Positions 46,261 to 59,143 are shown, counted from the stretch's first letter. The stretch: DNA of 61,747 nucleotides from Zygnema cylindricum (GCA_037447655.1 JBBHKE010002002.1:1-61747), one strand, 5' to 3'. Numbers and translations are program-made. The notes: generated by a model not told the origin, from the letters alone.

Positions 46261-46435
46261 GCTTTGTGACTTTTATTTCGCGGGATACAAAAGCGAAATA
46301 CCAACGATTGCGCTTGTAAACGGTCAGGGAATGAGTTTTTTTACGGGTTTTTTGAGGAGAAATAAGATGGGAGTTGAGGTTGTTGGTGAAGTGGACGAGC
46401 CCGTTTCGGTGTTCTTGAGGTTTAAGACACCATAA

Positions 46436-47170
46436 GTTCTCACAATTTTGTTTGTTCCTATTGATCAAGTGGATTGCTTTTGCATGCCCTACTCACTCAT
46501 ATGCAACTTAAAGACATTGTTGGAAGTTGCTCGAGCATTGCAGTTGTTTGTTATAAAATCTAATCTAATTGCGATTTTCTTAGCCAAAAGGTGTAAGTAG
46601 ATCTTAGTCAAGGTCATTGTAAAGGCTTCATCATATGTCTTTTATCATTCCTGCGGGAAATGTTCATTTCCTCTTAAATATTATCAATCGAGAACCGGGT
46701 TTTTTTTTTCTTTGTGCCCATTTTTTCTTAGTTTGTGCAGTACTGGAACGGAAATAGCCAAAAGTTGTTGTTACCTGATGTGTCTTTTTTCATAAGCTAC
46801 CAAGCTTTTGAGCAATTTAGTTTCGCCTCTAACGTTTAACTTTTTACAAAAGAGTGTTGGCACCAATTTACTACCAGTGTTGATGTTACGAATTGTGATA
46901 TAATTTAAAGATAGTCACACCAAAAGGCGCATTCCCTGGACCAAGTTAGAGTTGCTTTGTTTTAGATTAGTCTGAAGCACAAAAGTATCAAAGAGATTTT
47001 GGAATCTCAACAGTTTTGAACGCTCACATTCACAATTCTTGGAACAATTTGCAACAAACACATACTTGTCCATCGCCATGTCAACACTAATTGTTGTTAC
47101 ACTTGATTACCGTACAGTCTTTACAGTGAACGAACGTGACATAGTGCAAAAGTGAATCACTCTTGTTACG
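46436..47170. other. AT-rich intergenic DNA, nothing recognised
   Basis: No frame with a recognisable domain and no clear repeat boundary. Confidence 0.5.
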
Positions 47171-47179
47171 ACATCACTT

Positions 47180-48480
47180 GCGCGTGTTCAGGAATCCATT
47201 TCTGATCAGGTTGTCGCTGCCATTAAGACCGAGCTTCTAGAGGCGCTTCCTTTTTACTATTCGCGTGCACGAGTCTCCCATGTTGACTTGGTTTCAGAGC
47301 TTGGCTATTGCCTACACCTATTTTATCCACCCTCCCTTTCACGCCTGCTCAATTCACCACGACCCTTAGGATTCGGCTTGGCCTCCGTCATCCACCTTTG
47401 CTTGGCTCTCTTGTTTGCTCTTGTGACCGTGTACTTGAGCGTGACGACATCCATTTGCTTCATTGCTCCCAAGGGGACTAGTTGATTCAGCCGCCCGACA
47501 TTATTCGTGACACCGTCGCGAATATTGCTTCTGGGGGGTGATTTTTTGTTCGTTGTGAGCTTTTCCATAATATTCCTTCGCCTCGGATTGGTTTTGTACT
47601 ACTCGGTGGTGCAAATCCTATATTTAGCGACATTGTTTTGGCGAACCCTACCTCGGATACAATTGTCAGTAAACCGGCGTGGCATGTCAGAGTGGCCGCC
47701 TGTGATGCGGCTAGTAAGGAGCGTGATTATGCCCACCGAGATGCTATGGATGTCTTCGTTCTGATGGTGGTTAAGATATTTGCTTGTTTGGGTGTGGCTT
47801 TGGGCGAGTTTCTCCGTGCTTGTGGTCGGCGCTCGTTCGAGCATCGGGGACATAGGACCTCTCCATTACATGCCATTTTTTTGTGTGTTCGTTTCTTTCG
47901 ACTTGCTTACCTTTTTTGCTTGCTCCCCTCCACACGTAGTTTTCAGTTTTGGCATTGCCGCCCTTTTTCGTTCCGATGGACTCAAAATGGTTTACCATCG
48001 CGCTTTTTAGTATAGTCATATTGTTGAGACATTTTATCGTTAAAGATTCTCCGTGGCTTTACAACGAGTGCAATCTTCAATCCTAAACGTCTATTGCAGT
48101 TATGGATCGTCGACGTGTTTCGAAGCTCCCTCCCCGTGCTCCCCTGGAATTTGAGGACTTACGAGGCTGCTTTCCGTAGATGTTTGGTTACGTTGGGGTT
48201 TGGACGGGTCATTTTGGTTTCCGCACTCTTTTGGGTCTTTCCTTAGTGTATGTTGCTTCTTTGGGTGTATTTGTTTTACTTGTCATTTTTCCGTGTGTTT
48301 GTTGCTTTTCCCTTGCTTATCCAATTTGTTTGCTTCCTTTCACATGTAGATTTCCAGTTTTGGCATTGCCGCCCCTTTTTGTTCCCATGGACTCAAATGG
48401 TTTACCATCGCGCTCTTATAAAGTCGGTGTGCTTTTGTTTATAATATATTTGCAGGACTTTACAAAAACTATGATGACAA
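47180..48480 (+). mobile_element. LINE-like retrotransposon 3-prime remnant, plus strand
   Basis: Homologous to the minus strand of 29,400-30,780. Frames read IKTELLEALP, then HPPLLGSLVCSCDRVLE, then PPDIIRDTVANIASGG, then DIVLANPTSDTIVSKPAW and HRDAMDVFVLMVVKIFACL, switching frame several times. A 170-bp stretch is present twice (about 47,845-48,010 and 48,255-48,420), each ending TTTACCATCGCGCT. No RT or endonuclease domain is visible, and the class is inferred from the C-terminal look. Confidence 0.45.
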
Positions 48481-49588
48481 AAAGATAATATATAAAAAAA
48501 AAAATCCTTTCTATTTTTTTGTGACCAGTTTATGTTGTATCCATAACCCAAATTTAAGTTTTCAAACAAGGAAATACAAATGGACATTGGAAGTGGAAGA
48601 GAGGGGGACGGGGGGATAAATAAAGGGAGGAGAGAAAAACACAATAAGGATGAGTAAGAAAGGGAGAGTGAGGGATAATATTTTATGTTCTTTGAAAGGA
48701 TGGGAAGAGGAGAGCTTGTCGCAAAAGTCATTTCACACATGACAATAAAAAAGTGCACGTATAATATTAAATATATACTTGCAAAGGTGAGTTGATTAAC
48801 AGTCAGTGTTTGTCAATTGAAAAAGACAAATTTGAAACACAATTGATTTAACCGTTTAAACATACACCACGCAAATGTCAAAACTACAAACTAAAGAAAA
48901 ACAAAAACTAGAAAATTAGAAGAAACAGACAAGTGTATGATGACTTCTCTAAAATCTTAGAAAACAAATTCTCTAGTGGTCAACACTCATATGGAGTGTA
49001 TTCCGTCCCTCGATACCAAATCTCTATTTTTCTCTCTAACTTACTATCCACCTACATCTATGCAACTAATAATCTATACTAAACTCTCCATCGGTTTGGT
49101 ACAACAAACTTATTCTTTTGACACAACAACACTTCTGTAGTTTTGCTGTGCTTTTGATTATGTTGAGTTTTTTATTTTTCGCCAACAAATCACTCACTAC
49201 TTCAAAATTATCGACCAGAATCTCCCATCCTTCGTAAGAACAAAAACGGACAAAAACCTCGTGTACACACCTTAACACTTCCTAATACCAAAAATTTCAC
49301 TCATACAAGCCTATATAATCTCCTCCTCTCCCCAAAATCACCTAAAACCTCCAACCCTCAAAAACAAAAAACCTCAAAACTTTCCATAAGCCCCACATTC
49401 AAACACCCCTCTAACTACACCTCTGATTGAACCTGCTATAGATGTTAAAACCTTCTTAAAATCAACCTCACATCGATGTTTGTTTATTAAAGAGCTCTAT
49501 TGTCAAATTAGCAGTGAAAGCCGGAATACTTCCAAACCTCTTTATTAATGTGTCGACCATTCTTTGAATATCGGGAGTTTCGACATAA
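48481..49588. other. AT-rich intergenic DNA between the kinase duplicates
   Basis: No gene recognised; short minus-strand frames only. Confidence 0.5.
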
Positions 49589-50809
49589 TCTCTTAAGTTT
49601 ACTACAGATCGTGTTAGGTGTTAAAGGTCATAAAGCGGTCTTTTAGTTACAGATTTCGACTTAAAACGGTATGTGAAGATAACCTGGGTCGGTAACTTCC
49701 AGGAGAGGTATAGAGGCAAAAGTTACAAGCCCTATCACTTTGTCGTGGATGTCTGTTATATATTACTGACTGCCACAACAATTTCTCATCCACAATATTA
49801 ATTCTTCTATACTAGTTATGGTGAGCGGTGTGGTGAATACATGAAGGATTAATAGATGGGCAAAGCATAGCATGGATTTTCCACTCTCTAATATGACCAT
49901 GTCTCATTTACTGTCGTGTAATTGTAAATTTGTGAAGTTTATTATAGCACGTATGTAAATAGGAACTCATCCCTCAAGAAATAGCGTTGTCTACATGTTT
50001 TTACCACCTATTGATGGTGAGATCTGTGCTGACCAATGCCATCATACAGCTTATTGCTATCTAGTGTTTACCTATACATTTCTGGTTGCTTTGCAAAATC
50101 TAAAGTATAACATCTGAAAATTAACAAACGATAGTTTTAATGACAGCGTGATGTGTAGAGTAAAATTTATCCAGATTATAATTGGTAGGGAAGTCAGTAG
50201 TATATGCTATGGATCGCAACTGACAAATGGAACCACTTCATGGATAAATGGACATTTTTTTCTCGGCATGTTATTCTTGGGTAGATTTGGGTTTGTCAAG
50301 ATATTACCACCAAAATGTTGGGAGAAGAGCAATTTCGAGTTATGTTCGATGTCTGTTTGGTGAGTGGTTCTTCTTTTAAAACTGAATTTAAATTCCAAGG
50401 AACCGGGAACTGTTGACAGCGTCTTTTTCTTGCTTCTTGTGACTGACAGTTTGGGTCATAATCAAAAGTTCATCTCAACAGGAGTAGGGGACGAAACCTT
50501 TTGAGATAAACAATAAAATATGAAATGGATTGAAATTTTAATCACCATAACTATGAACTGAGCACATCGGTCATCTAAACTAATATGGATAATACGTTAA
50601 AAGTGTGACACATAAATTTGTTAAAACTTTTATGTAATCATAGAGTAACATTTACGAATAAGTGTAAAATATATATTATTTCTTAATACATCAATTTTTT
50701 GGTTCCGTTTCATTAAGCAATTTTCGTGCATTTCATGTCGTCCAGAAAACTGTCACTCGCATATATATTTCAAAAACTGATCCAGTCTAATCAAGGTTAC
50801 TAATGTTCC

Positions 50810-53800
50810 ATGAGTATGTGCAAACATTATGTGCAGGAACCGATGCTCATTGCGGAAAATAATGTTATTGTCAATTGCAATGATGCCTGTGTCAAAGTTA
50901 TTGGTGGTCGCAGTAAGGCAGAAGTCCTGGCCATGGCTCCCACTCTTCTTACATTATCTCCCGAGTTTCAGCCCGATGGGAGAAGCTCCGCGGAGGTTAT
51001 TGAAGAAAATAGAAAAAAAGATTTCGGACACGAAATGACGTTTGAGTGGGTGCATCAGAAGCTCGATGGAAATCCTCTACCCTGTCAAGTTCTAGCAAAG
51101 GTATGTTCCTGTGTGACAGAACAAATATTTAAGTGTAGAAAATTGTAAATCATCCTTTGCTATAAACAAAATAATAGCTGGTAGGTTTTTCTTTCTATAT
51201 CCTTTTGTGGCAAACCAATGATAGGTTGTCCATGTGTAAGGACTCGTTATTTGTCGAGTGTGTTTCAGTTTTTACTTTTTTGGTGGAGTCATGGGCTTAG
51301 TGTGGCATAAGGTGCTGGATCAACACTAACTAAAGTCATTTTTCGCTCTTTCTGCTGAACAGAATATTGTGGTGGAGGATAAACAAGTATGGTTAGCTGT
51401 GTGGAGAGATTTGACGGAAATAAAGAAGACTGAGGAGGCACTGCGATTGGCAAAGGAGAAGGCAGAGCAAGCCTCGCAGGCAAAAAGCAGTTTTTTGGCG
51501 AATATGAGTCATGAGATTCGGACACCAATGAACGGTGCAGATAAATTCCCAAACCTCTCAAACACGTTGAGAAAACCCTAAATAAATATTCCATTAAGAG
51601 ATGAGATCCGGACACTTGTTGACTTGCCTTTCCTGTGCTGACGCTATACCTCACTTCATTTATACATCTTTATAGTTGACAATACATGCAGAATATTAGA
51701 AATTGACACATAAATACTGGAAATGTACATGTCTGGAAGGAAAAATAAATAAATAAATAAGTACATACGTATAAATATATGCATAATCAATCATTGCATG
51801 TCAATCATTAATCTGTGGCAATGACAGTATAGATCGGTTGATCAGTTAATTTCTGCTAACTCTCGTCCAGGCTCTCTCAAATTTGCAGGTGTGATTGGTG
51901 TAGTGGAGCTTCTCCTAAACACTTCACTGAATGCAGAACAGCGTTCATACTTAGAAATTATTCAAACGTCGGGCAACAATCTGCTACGCATAATTTCGGA
52001 TGTCCTCGACCTCGCCAAGATGGAGTCGCAAAGTCTCTCCCTCGAATTCCTCGAATTCGACCTCCGAGAACACATTCAAGAGTCGTTGGCACTTCTTCGT
52101 GTCGTCGCAGAAGAGAAGGGCCTTCAGGTAAAGAGGGAAGACAAAGGTAGAAATGAAATTGATAACCACGGGAGCATCAGAACCATAGAACCTTAGACCA
52201 TGTGAACCATAAAACTAGAAAAACCATGGAACTAAACCAGAACAACCATGGAACTATGGAAATATAAAACGTTTGAACCATAGAGGTCATGTAGTTTCAA
52301 GGAACTATAGGATCAGAACCATAAAACCATAAAACTTTATGGATAGAACCACAAGTACCGAAGGATCATAGAACTATAAGAACACAAAACCGTACAGTTT
52401 AGGGAGCCACCGAACCATATAAACCATCGAACTATAAATACGATAGCATCAGAAAATCATGTGAACCATAGAAAGGACGACATGCTGAAAAAACTTCATT
52501 TTGTGAATCATGATGGAATTGCAACCCCAGTCTGTAATCCGTAACTGATTAATAGTCCATGTCAACAATATTCTACAATGAATTATATAAAAGATTTGCA
52601 TCTTAACGTACGGCAAGAACGTCATGCAACCTACAGCTTTGTTATTTTCTCTTTGTGAACAGCTGTCAAGCTCTGTGGATGCGAATATTCCGGAAATGAT
52701 TGTGGGAGATTCCTTAAGACTCCGCCAGGTTCTATTGAATCTCATAACAAATTCCATCAAGTTCACTCACAGGTTCAATTTCAAACCTATAACCTTTTTT
52801 GGCAACTGACTCGCTTACATTTGCTGTTGCCGCATTGTTCATCAGAATGTATTGAGTTCTAACTGTCAGTAGTAGCAATGATTGACCACTGAGCTAAGAC
52901 CAGAAGTGGGCGTCAGAATCACCGGTTGTAAAAGTGGTATTAGTTAGTATACTTGCAAAATTGAATTTGTACAAACAGATTTGGATAAAACGTCAGTAAG
53001 TCGTGCAATTTCTTGCGACTGCAGACATCAGTTTCAAACTATGACCGGAAGATTCAAAGAAGCAGCAGATTGCCGAGACGCTTGCAAGGAAATTAACTTC
53101 ACATAAAATGACGATATATTCCAGAAAAGATATACCGAAAAAATAAATATGCGTGCATTCACTTGCATTCGCCGCCCCCGTACTCTAAGAACTTTCTAAC
53201 CTCTCTTTTTGATGTCTATAGCCAGACTCACGGTAGATAATTCTAATTTCGAATTTTCAACGTCATCATCGTCTTTTGTCTTACGCAGAGGCTCCGTCGC
53301 AGTTGAAGTGAAGCTGGTGCATGGAGACAGCGTGACAAGTGATGTTTTCACAAACCTTCAGTTCTCTGTTACGGACACAGGTGTGGGGATCCCACAGGAT
53401 GCTCAGCGGCTACTTTTTGAGGCGTTTACACAAGTGAGTTTACTAGTGTTGGGTATCGGGTAAATTTATATCGCGATAATTTCGATATTCGATATATTGA
53501 ATATCGATCGAGCTGATTCCTCGATATATCGTACCGGGACCAACATAAATTATCGCGATATATATCCCAAAAAATGGGTGTCCGTACAGTCCTAGTACGG
53601 GAAATCGTACGGATACCCCCCCCCCCAAAACATGATTTTTTTTAATGCCTCGATATATTGGCGATACGATATATCGGCAATATATCGCGATATATCGATT
53701 ATTGGGTACCTCAAATTCGATGAATATCGGCAAAAGGTCCTCGATACCCAACACTGAGTTTACAGTTTTACACTTCGAAAGGAGTTCAAGATTTTGTATG

Positions 53801-56229
53801 TATCCACAGTTCCTTTATAGTACGCGTACTATACGGGTCTATGTCATATGGCGTTTCCATTTGTTTCATAGTTCAAAAGTAGGCGTTTCTATTGTAGGTC
53901 TTTTGTCGGCGCCTTCATCTTAAGTTGTGTTATGGGCTTTTCATGTGATCGTCTTAAGTCGCTACTTTGGTCAGCGACCGTTGATCGTCCAAATCTGACG
54001 ATAATCCTATCGTAAGTTGTGTTAGTTGTGTTATAGGCTTTTCATGTGATCTTCTTAGATCGCTACTTTGATCAGCGACCGTCCGATCGTCGAAATCTGA
54101 CGGTCGAAAACTCACATAAAAAGATTTTTTTGTCCGTTTTTTTTCTCAAATTTAGACATGACGTTTAATTCTCTATCGATCCATGTGCAACTCAACCCTG
54201 TTACTATTTTATTTCATTTTGCGGCCAATACAATATGGGTCTTAAGGGTATATTGTATTTTCTGCGTACAATAGGCATATTGTATGGGTGTACTTTCACC
54301 TACTTTTGAACTATGATTTGTTTCCGCACATTAAACCTACGGTTCAACACCCTTCGTCTGCAAGGTTTTTGTTTTGTGTCTTGTTGTTTTAACATTACAG
54401 CAAGGTTTACCAACAATTTGTTGCCGTTGACTGTTTCTTCTGATGACTTGTTGTTTTGAAGAAGACAAGAAGGATCTACTTGATTCAACAGGTAATGCGT
54501 TGATAGTTTCTTGTATTAAATACCCGTTAAAATCCTTCCTGACAGATATAGTCTTTGAGCATGTGACGCCAGAACGATGATGAGAAAAAACCATACCTTT
54601 TTTATGTCATTTTATAAGTTGCAGTATACTTTCTCTAAGCTCTTCTGCCCTTCATGTTTTCTAACATTAGAGAGAAATTTTCAATTTTGCAGGCGGATGT
54701 GTCCACGTGTCGAAAATATGGAGGAACTGGGTGAGTAAGGAGAGGGAATGAGCTTTAGGGTTTTCTGGAAGCTTTTATGATTGGCTACATATTCCATCAC
54801 TCATAAAAGTTGGAACTTATGTTTATTGATTGGCATCAATACGACCTTAAGAATGGAAACTTTAACAGAAATAACTGCAACTATGTACCATTTCTCCCGT
54901 GTTTCGGCGTTTCTTTCTTGAAATCTGTATGTGTGCTTTAATTTCACTTAAATGGACTTTCGTATGCAGACTGGGCCTTACAATTTCCAAAACGCTTATC
55001 AAACTCATGGGAGGCGATATAGGCGTGACAAGTGTCCCAGGCAAAGGTTCCAGTTTCACATTCACTATTAGAGTGGGTACTTGTCTTAAATCCAACGCAA
55101 CTCAGCTCGCTGTGAAAAGTTGTGAAGCTCCGCGGAGTTTGGCCTCTTTGAGGGTTTTGGTAGCGGAGGACAACAGAGTGAACCAGATTGTGATAACGCG
55201 GATGCTGACAAATTTGGGAGTTCAATGGGAGCTTGTCGAGAATGGGGCCCTCGCATTAAAAGCGTGTCGTGATGGTAACTTTAACATCATCCTCATGGTA
55301 TGTAAAATCTTTGAGAATGCGTCTTTTTCTCATGATGTTTAAACTTTTCTAAGGTTCCATTGAAACATATGTAGTTGTGTCAAAACAAAAAAGGTTTTAT
55401 TGCATAACTCTCGATTGGTTGACCTTCTGGGTCTTGGGAGAGAAGAAGCACAAAAGTGTTTTTCAAGACCAGTAACCCAATAAATTCCTACGTCTGTCAA
55501 TTGCTATGCTGCCCATGCTATTAGAATTAATCACTCTAAATCGAGTGACTGTTTTTTTGGCTCAAAATCATAAATTAGTGTTGTTAATACTATTTAGTTA
55601 AGTGGTCCAAAATGAGTCATGTGACAAAACATAGTTTAGTAGTTAATGTTAATATAATGTTAATGCTAACAGTTCACAAACTCTAGTAGCAATGGGGGTG
55701 TACCATATTCCGTTGGAGGAGGATCGCAGCTTGAGCTCGTTGGGGGGCAGCAGATACATGTTGGCGGTAGAAAGCAGCAAGGAGGTTCAATGGTGGCTTC
55801 CCCTATCTTTTCAATTCAAACGTTCTTCGAGCGCAGTCACGGAAAAAAATCCTCAAAGTACAGTGTAACCGTTGTCTGACCTAAACGATAATTGTACTTT
55901 CTGTTCGTGTTTTGCAGGATTGCCACATGCCTGAAATGGACGGCTTCGATGCAACAGAGCAAATCCGACGGTTGGAATCTTCCAGCTCTGATTGGTCGCA
56001 GCCCCTGATTGTAGCTCTGACAGCCAGTGCTTTAAGCCACGAGAAAATGCGATGTGAAGCAGCTGGAATGGATGCGTTTTTAACAAAACCAGTGAGGCAT
56101 AACGATCTACGAGATGTCTTTGTGAGCAAAATGGAGGGAAACTTCCTAACTCGAAGAATGCCGACCTCATTCAGGCAAGAATTGAAGGTAGAGGATGCGG
56201 CTTTGAATGGCTGGATAAGGTACCGCTGA
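50810..56229 (+). CDS. Hybrid histidine kinase B, 5-prime-truncated duplicate
   Basis: Exons 50,837-51,100 (or from the in-frame ATG at 50,810), 51,363-51,534, 51,889-52,127, 52,663-52,772, 53,289-53,433, 54,693-54,730, 54,970-55,297 and 55,918-56,229 match the last eight exons of kinase A in length and phase. Starting at 50,810 the product is 544 aa: one PAS domain, HisKA with [11 protein letters not shown], HATPase with DTGVGIP and GGTGLGL, and a receiver with [16 protein letters not shown] and LTKP. The first two PAS domains are absent and no replacement exons are recognisable in 48,481-50,809. There is no stop or frameshift, although introns and many silent sites differ from A, so the catalytic part has probably been kept by selection. 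Whether it is transcribed alone is unknown. Confidence 0.75.
53436..53763. mobile_element. hAT-type MITE in a kinase B intron, 8-bp target duplication
   Basis: The element spans 53,444-53,755 (312 bp). Ends AGTGTTGGGTATCG and the inverse CGATACCCAACACT are perfect, flanked by the 8-bp direct repeat GAGTTTAC (53,436-53,443 and 53,756-53,763). The interior is full of CGATATATCG-type palindromes. Eight-base duplications are typical of hAT transposons. Kinase A has the empty site (TAGTTTACA after 42,271). The insertion lies ten bases inside the intron, and the donor GTGAG is retained. Confidence 0.85.
53922..54112 (+). repeat. Two-unit tandem repeat in kinase B intron
   Basis: AAGTTGTGTTATGGGCTTTT starts a unit of about 90 bp (53,922-54,000) that recurs with substitutions at 54,013-54,107, including TCAGCGACCGT and AATCTGACG. 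Confidence 0.6.
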
Positions 56230-56248
56230 TGCTGAGACAAGGGCAAAT

Positions 56249-56254
56249 AATAAA
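56249..56254 (+). terminator. Putative poly(A) signal of kinase B
   Basis: AATAAA 20 bases after the stop, at the place equivalent to 44,332 in copy A. Confidence 0.45.
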
Positions 56255-56520
56255 TATATAGAAGCGTATCAAACATAAATGTTGTAAGTGTGAGTTGTAA
56301 ATGGAAAATGCTGAATGGCTAAAAACATATTGTGGCCATGCGTTAATGGCTGTTCAACAGTTCTGTGAAACAATTTACCAGAGTAAATTTGGCATGTTGT
56401 AACTACTATATTTTTTTAGTTATTTTCTATGTGTTAGTTGCCTTTTTGTTATCCTCCTATTAATCCGATGTCCATAAGTCAAATGAGTCAGTTAAAGATA
56501 CTTAGGCTGTTGTAAGACAG

Positions 56521-57092
56521 TTTTTTTTCCTTATTACTTTTGTGAGAAAGACTAGCTTTGGTCACCAAAAGTTGGGGATTTAGTACTACAAGAAGAATTG
56601 GAGTTTTTTTCCTTATTACTTTTGTGAGAAAGACTAGCTTTGGTCGCTAAAAGTTGGGGAAGTAGTACTACAAGAAGAATTGGATTTTTTTTCCTTATTA
56701 CTTTTGTGAGAAAGACTAGCTTTGGTCACTAAAAGTTGGGGATTTAGTACTACAAGAAGAATTGGAGTTTTTTTCCTTATTAATTTTGTGAGAAAGACTA
56801 GCTTTGGTCGTTAAAAGTTGGGGATGTAGTACTACAAGAAGAAATGGAGTTTTTTTCCTTATTACTTTTGTGAGAAAGGCTAGCATCGGTCACCAAAAGT
56901 TGGGGATTTAGTACTACAAGAAGAATTGGAGTTTTTTTCCTTATTACTTTTGTGAGAAAGACTAGCTTTGGTCACTAAAAGTTAGGGATTTAGTACTACA
57001 AGAAGAATTGGAGTTTTTTTCCTTATTACTTTTGTGAGAAAGACTAGCTTTGGTCACTAAAAGCTGGGGATGTAGTACTGTAAGAAGAATTG
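56521..57092 (+). repeat. 82-bp minisatellite, seven units
   Basis: CCTTATTA recurs at 56,529, 56,611, 56,693, 56,775, 56,857, 56,939 and 57,021, exactly 82 bp apart, each within GAGAAAGACTAGCTTTGGTC and GTACTACAAGAAGAATTGG. Copy A has one unit (about 44,597-44,675). Confidence 0.9.
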
Positions 57093-57111
57093 GATACTGG
57101 ATGTTAAGCAG

Positions 57112-57475
57112 ATGTCTTTGATTTTTCCTCAGTTCAATAATTTTGTCTCTTTCATTGCGTAACTTTTTATGATGTATGAAATAAGCAAAGTCTTTGCCTT
57201 GTATCATCATTGTGGCCCATTAGCGCTCCTTAAGACGTCTTTGATTTTTCCTCAGTTCAATAATTATGTCTCTTTCATTGCGTAACTTTTTATGATGTAT
57301 GAAATAAGCAAAGTCTTTGCCTTGTATCATCATTGTGGCCCATTAGCGCTCCTTAAGACGTCTTTGATTTTTCCTCAGTTCAATAGTTTTGTCACTTTCA
57401 TTGCGTAACTTTTTAGGATGTATGAAATAAGCAAAGTCTTTGCCTTGTATCATCATTGTGGCCCATTAGCATTGT
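57112..57475 (+). repeat. 123-bp tandem repeat, three units
   Basis: GTCTTTGATTTTTCCTCAGT recurs at 57,114, 57,237 and 57,360, each unit ending GTGGCCCATTAGC. Copy A has one diverged unit (about 44,687-44,815). Confidence 0.9.
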
Positions 57476-57928
57476 TCTTTCATTTTAGTCATAATGTTCA
57501 TAATGTTTAAGTTCATTTAAGTTCATTATGTTTTATTTTCTATTCTTTTCATTCTTATTGTCAGAGCAGTTATGGTAATTAAGGGTATTCTTAGACGTGA
57601 GTTTGACTATTTACCATCGAATTTAGGATAGTTATTTTTCCTTTTGCACTAGTTCTCATGTTTTTGGTTTACTATTCTAAGATTGGTAAGACACAAGCAT
57701 CAAATAAGCATCAAACGTCACTCTAATTGTTATACCAAGGATACGATCAAAATACAACATCATAGGGTAATGACACTATCAAAGTTCTACCCTTGGTTTG
57801 AGAGTAACTTGCACAATTCATACAAATTTTTCAGTAATTATATGTACGTTTCACCCTAAAATTCTACGGTTCACTCTCAACAGAAGGGCAAACCGTATCA
57901 ATCTACCATTTGGCTTAATTTTTTTTAG

Positions 57929-58090
57929 GTAAATTGGATTTGAATGGGCTGTGTCCAATTCACCTCAAAAAAGGGAAAATTTAGAGGGAAAGAGTTACAT
58001 CGGAGAAGGGTACCTGCAATTTCTCTGATTGTATCCCCATTTGTGATGACGTACGTGAAACATGCCGATCGATACCCGAATTTGTGGTAA
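57929..58090 (+). repeat. Direct repeat D1, left copy (includes a TRIM LTR start)
   Basis: Matches 58,937-59,098: GGATTTGAATGGGCTGTGTC, AGAGTTACATCG and ACATGCCGATCGATACCCGA. The last 45 bp correspond to the first bases of the TRIM LTR, then similarity stops at GTGGTAA. Confidence 0.75.
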
Positions 58091-58936
58091 CTAGTAAATC
58101 GACGCCCGTTATACGGACATGGACCGTGTCCCTGTTTTATCATGCCCCTTTATCATGTTCGTTACACGCGCATGGACCGTTCACTGTTTATCAAAAGGTG
58201 TAAGTACAGTACAATAGACGTCCGTACGTACATTTGTAGATGCAACCCAAAATTACACAGCGATTGACGGTAAACCGAGCAAAGAATTAACGGAACGAAA
58301 TCGTACTTCTTGAAAAGGACGGCTATCTTCTGACCTGCCAACATTCTATGATCAGACGGTCACGAACGAAGGATAGACGGCTGAAGACTCATTACAAGAA
58401 TCTTTGTTCATTGACAAGATCGAGCATCCACGATCTGACGGTCAAAAACGATTGCCGATGTGGTACTTTGAAAGTTACCCGATCTGTGAAGTCGGCCGAG
58501 AGACAAAGTTAACCGTTTGCTGACGTCAAACCAATGACCGTTACACGGGCATGAACCGTATCCTGTTTATCGTGCCCAGTGATAGTGACCGTTGATCGTG
58601 CCCGCTGATCGTGACCGTTGATCGTGCTTGTTGATTATGCCTGTTACACGCGCATGGACCGTGTCTTGTTTATCGAAATGTTTAAGTTCTATTGTACTAT
58701 TCTAGACGTCCGTACGAACATTTGTAGACGCGACCCAAAACAACACAACGTTGATGCAACATCGAGCAAAAAATGAACGACACAAAATCGTACTTCTTGA
58801 AACGGACGGCTAGCCGTTTTGAAGTTACCCGTTTAGTGACGTTGGACAAATGACAAAGCTACCCGATCGCTGACATGGGCCCAGGGACAACATTACCCGT
58901 TTGCTGACGTCGGCCGAGGGACACGCCGTTTTTTAA
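58091..58936. repeat. Spacer with an internal duplication of about 185 bp
   Basis: GTTACACGCGCATGGACCGT occurs at 58,161 and 58,643. The following stretch (GACGTCCGTACG.ACATTTGTAGA and AAATCGTACTTCTTGAAA) aligns over roughly 58,150-58,335 and 58,632-58,815. Short TGATCGTGCCCG-type repeats lie at 58,580-58,630. No gene. Confidence 0.6.
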
Positions 58937-59098
58937 GTAAATTGGATTTGAATGGGCTGTGTCCAATTCACCTCAAAAAAGGGAAAATTTAGAGGAAAAG
59001 AGTTACATCGACTAGGGTACCTGCAATTTCCCCGATTGTATCCCCTTTGTGTTCACGTACGTGAAACATGCCGATCGATACCCGAATTTGTGGTAATA
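58937..59098 (+). repeat. Direct repeat D1, right copy
   Basis: About 1,008 bp downstream of the left copy and nearly identical over 160 bp. It includes the junction between the host sequence and the 5-prime end of the TRIM element. Confidence 0.75.
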
Positions 59099-59143
59099 TC
59101 AACACTAAAACTTAATAGAAAAGACCCGCTAGTCTCAACATTT

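Larger units (their letters stand above)
49591..57990 (+). repeat. Segmental duplication, right copy (kinase B side)
   Basis: Counterpart of 38,611-45,330. Private changes: about 113 bp extra at 49,708-49,820, a 312-bp hAT-type MITE in an intron, an 82-bp array and a 123-bp array downstream of the gene. These explain most of its greater length. Confidence 0.85.

Noticed and set aside
46145-46435. 96-aa Pro-rich frame
   Set aside because: It starts at the edge of a MITE, runs through a CCT-rich tract, and the rest matches no known domain.
56521-57475. CRISPR-like array
   Set aside because: Units are contiguous 82-bp and 123-bp tandem repeats with no unique spacers, in a eukaryotic 3-prime flank.
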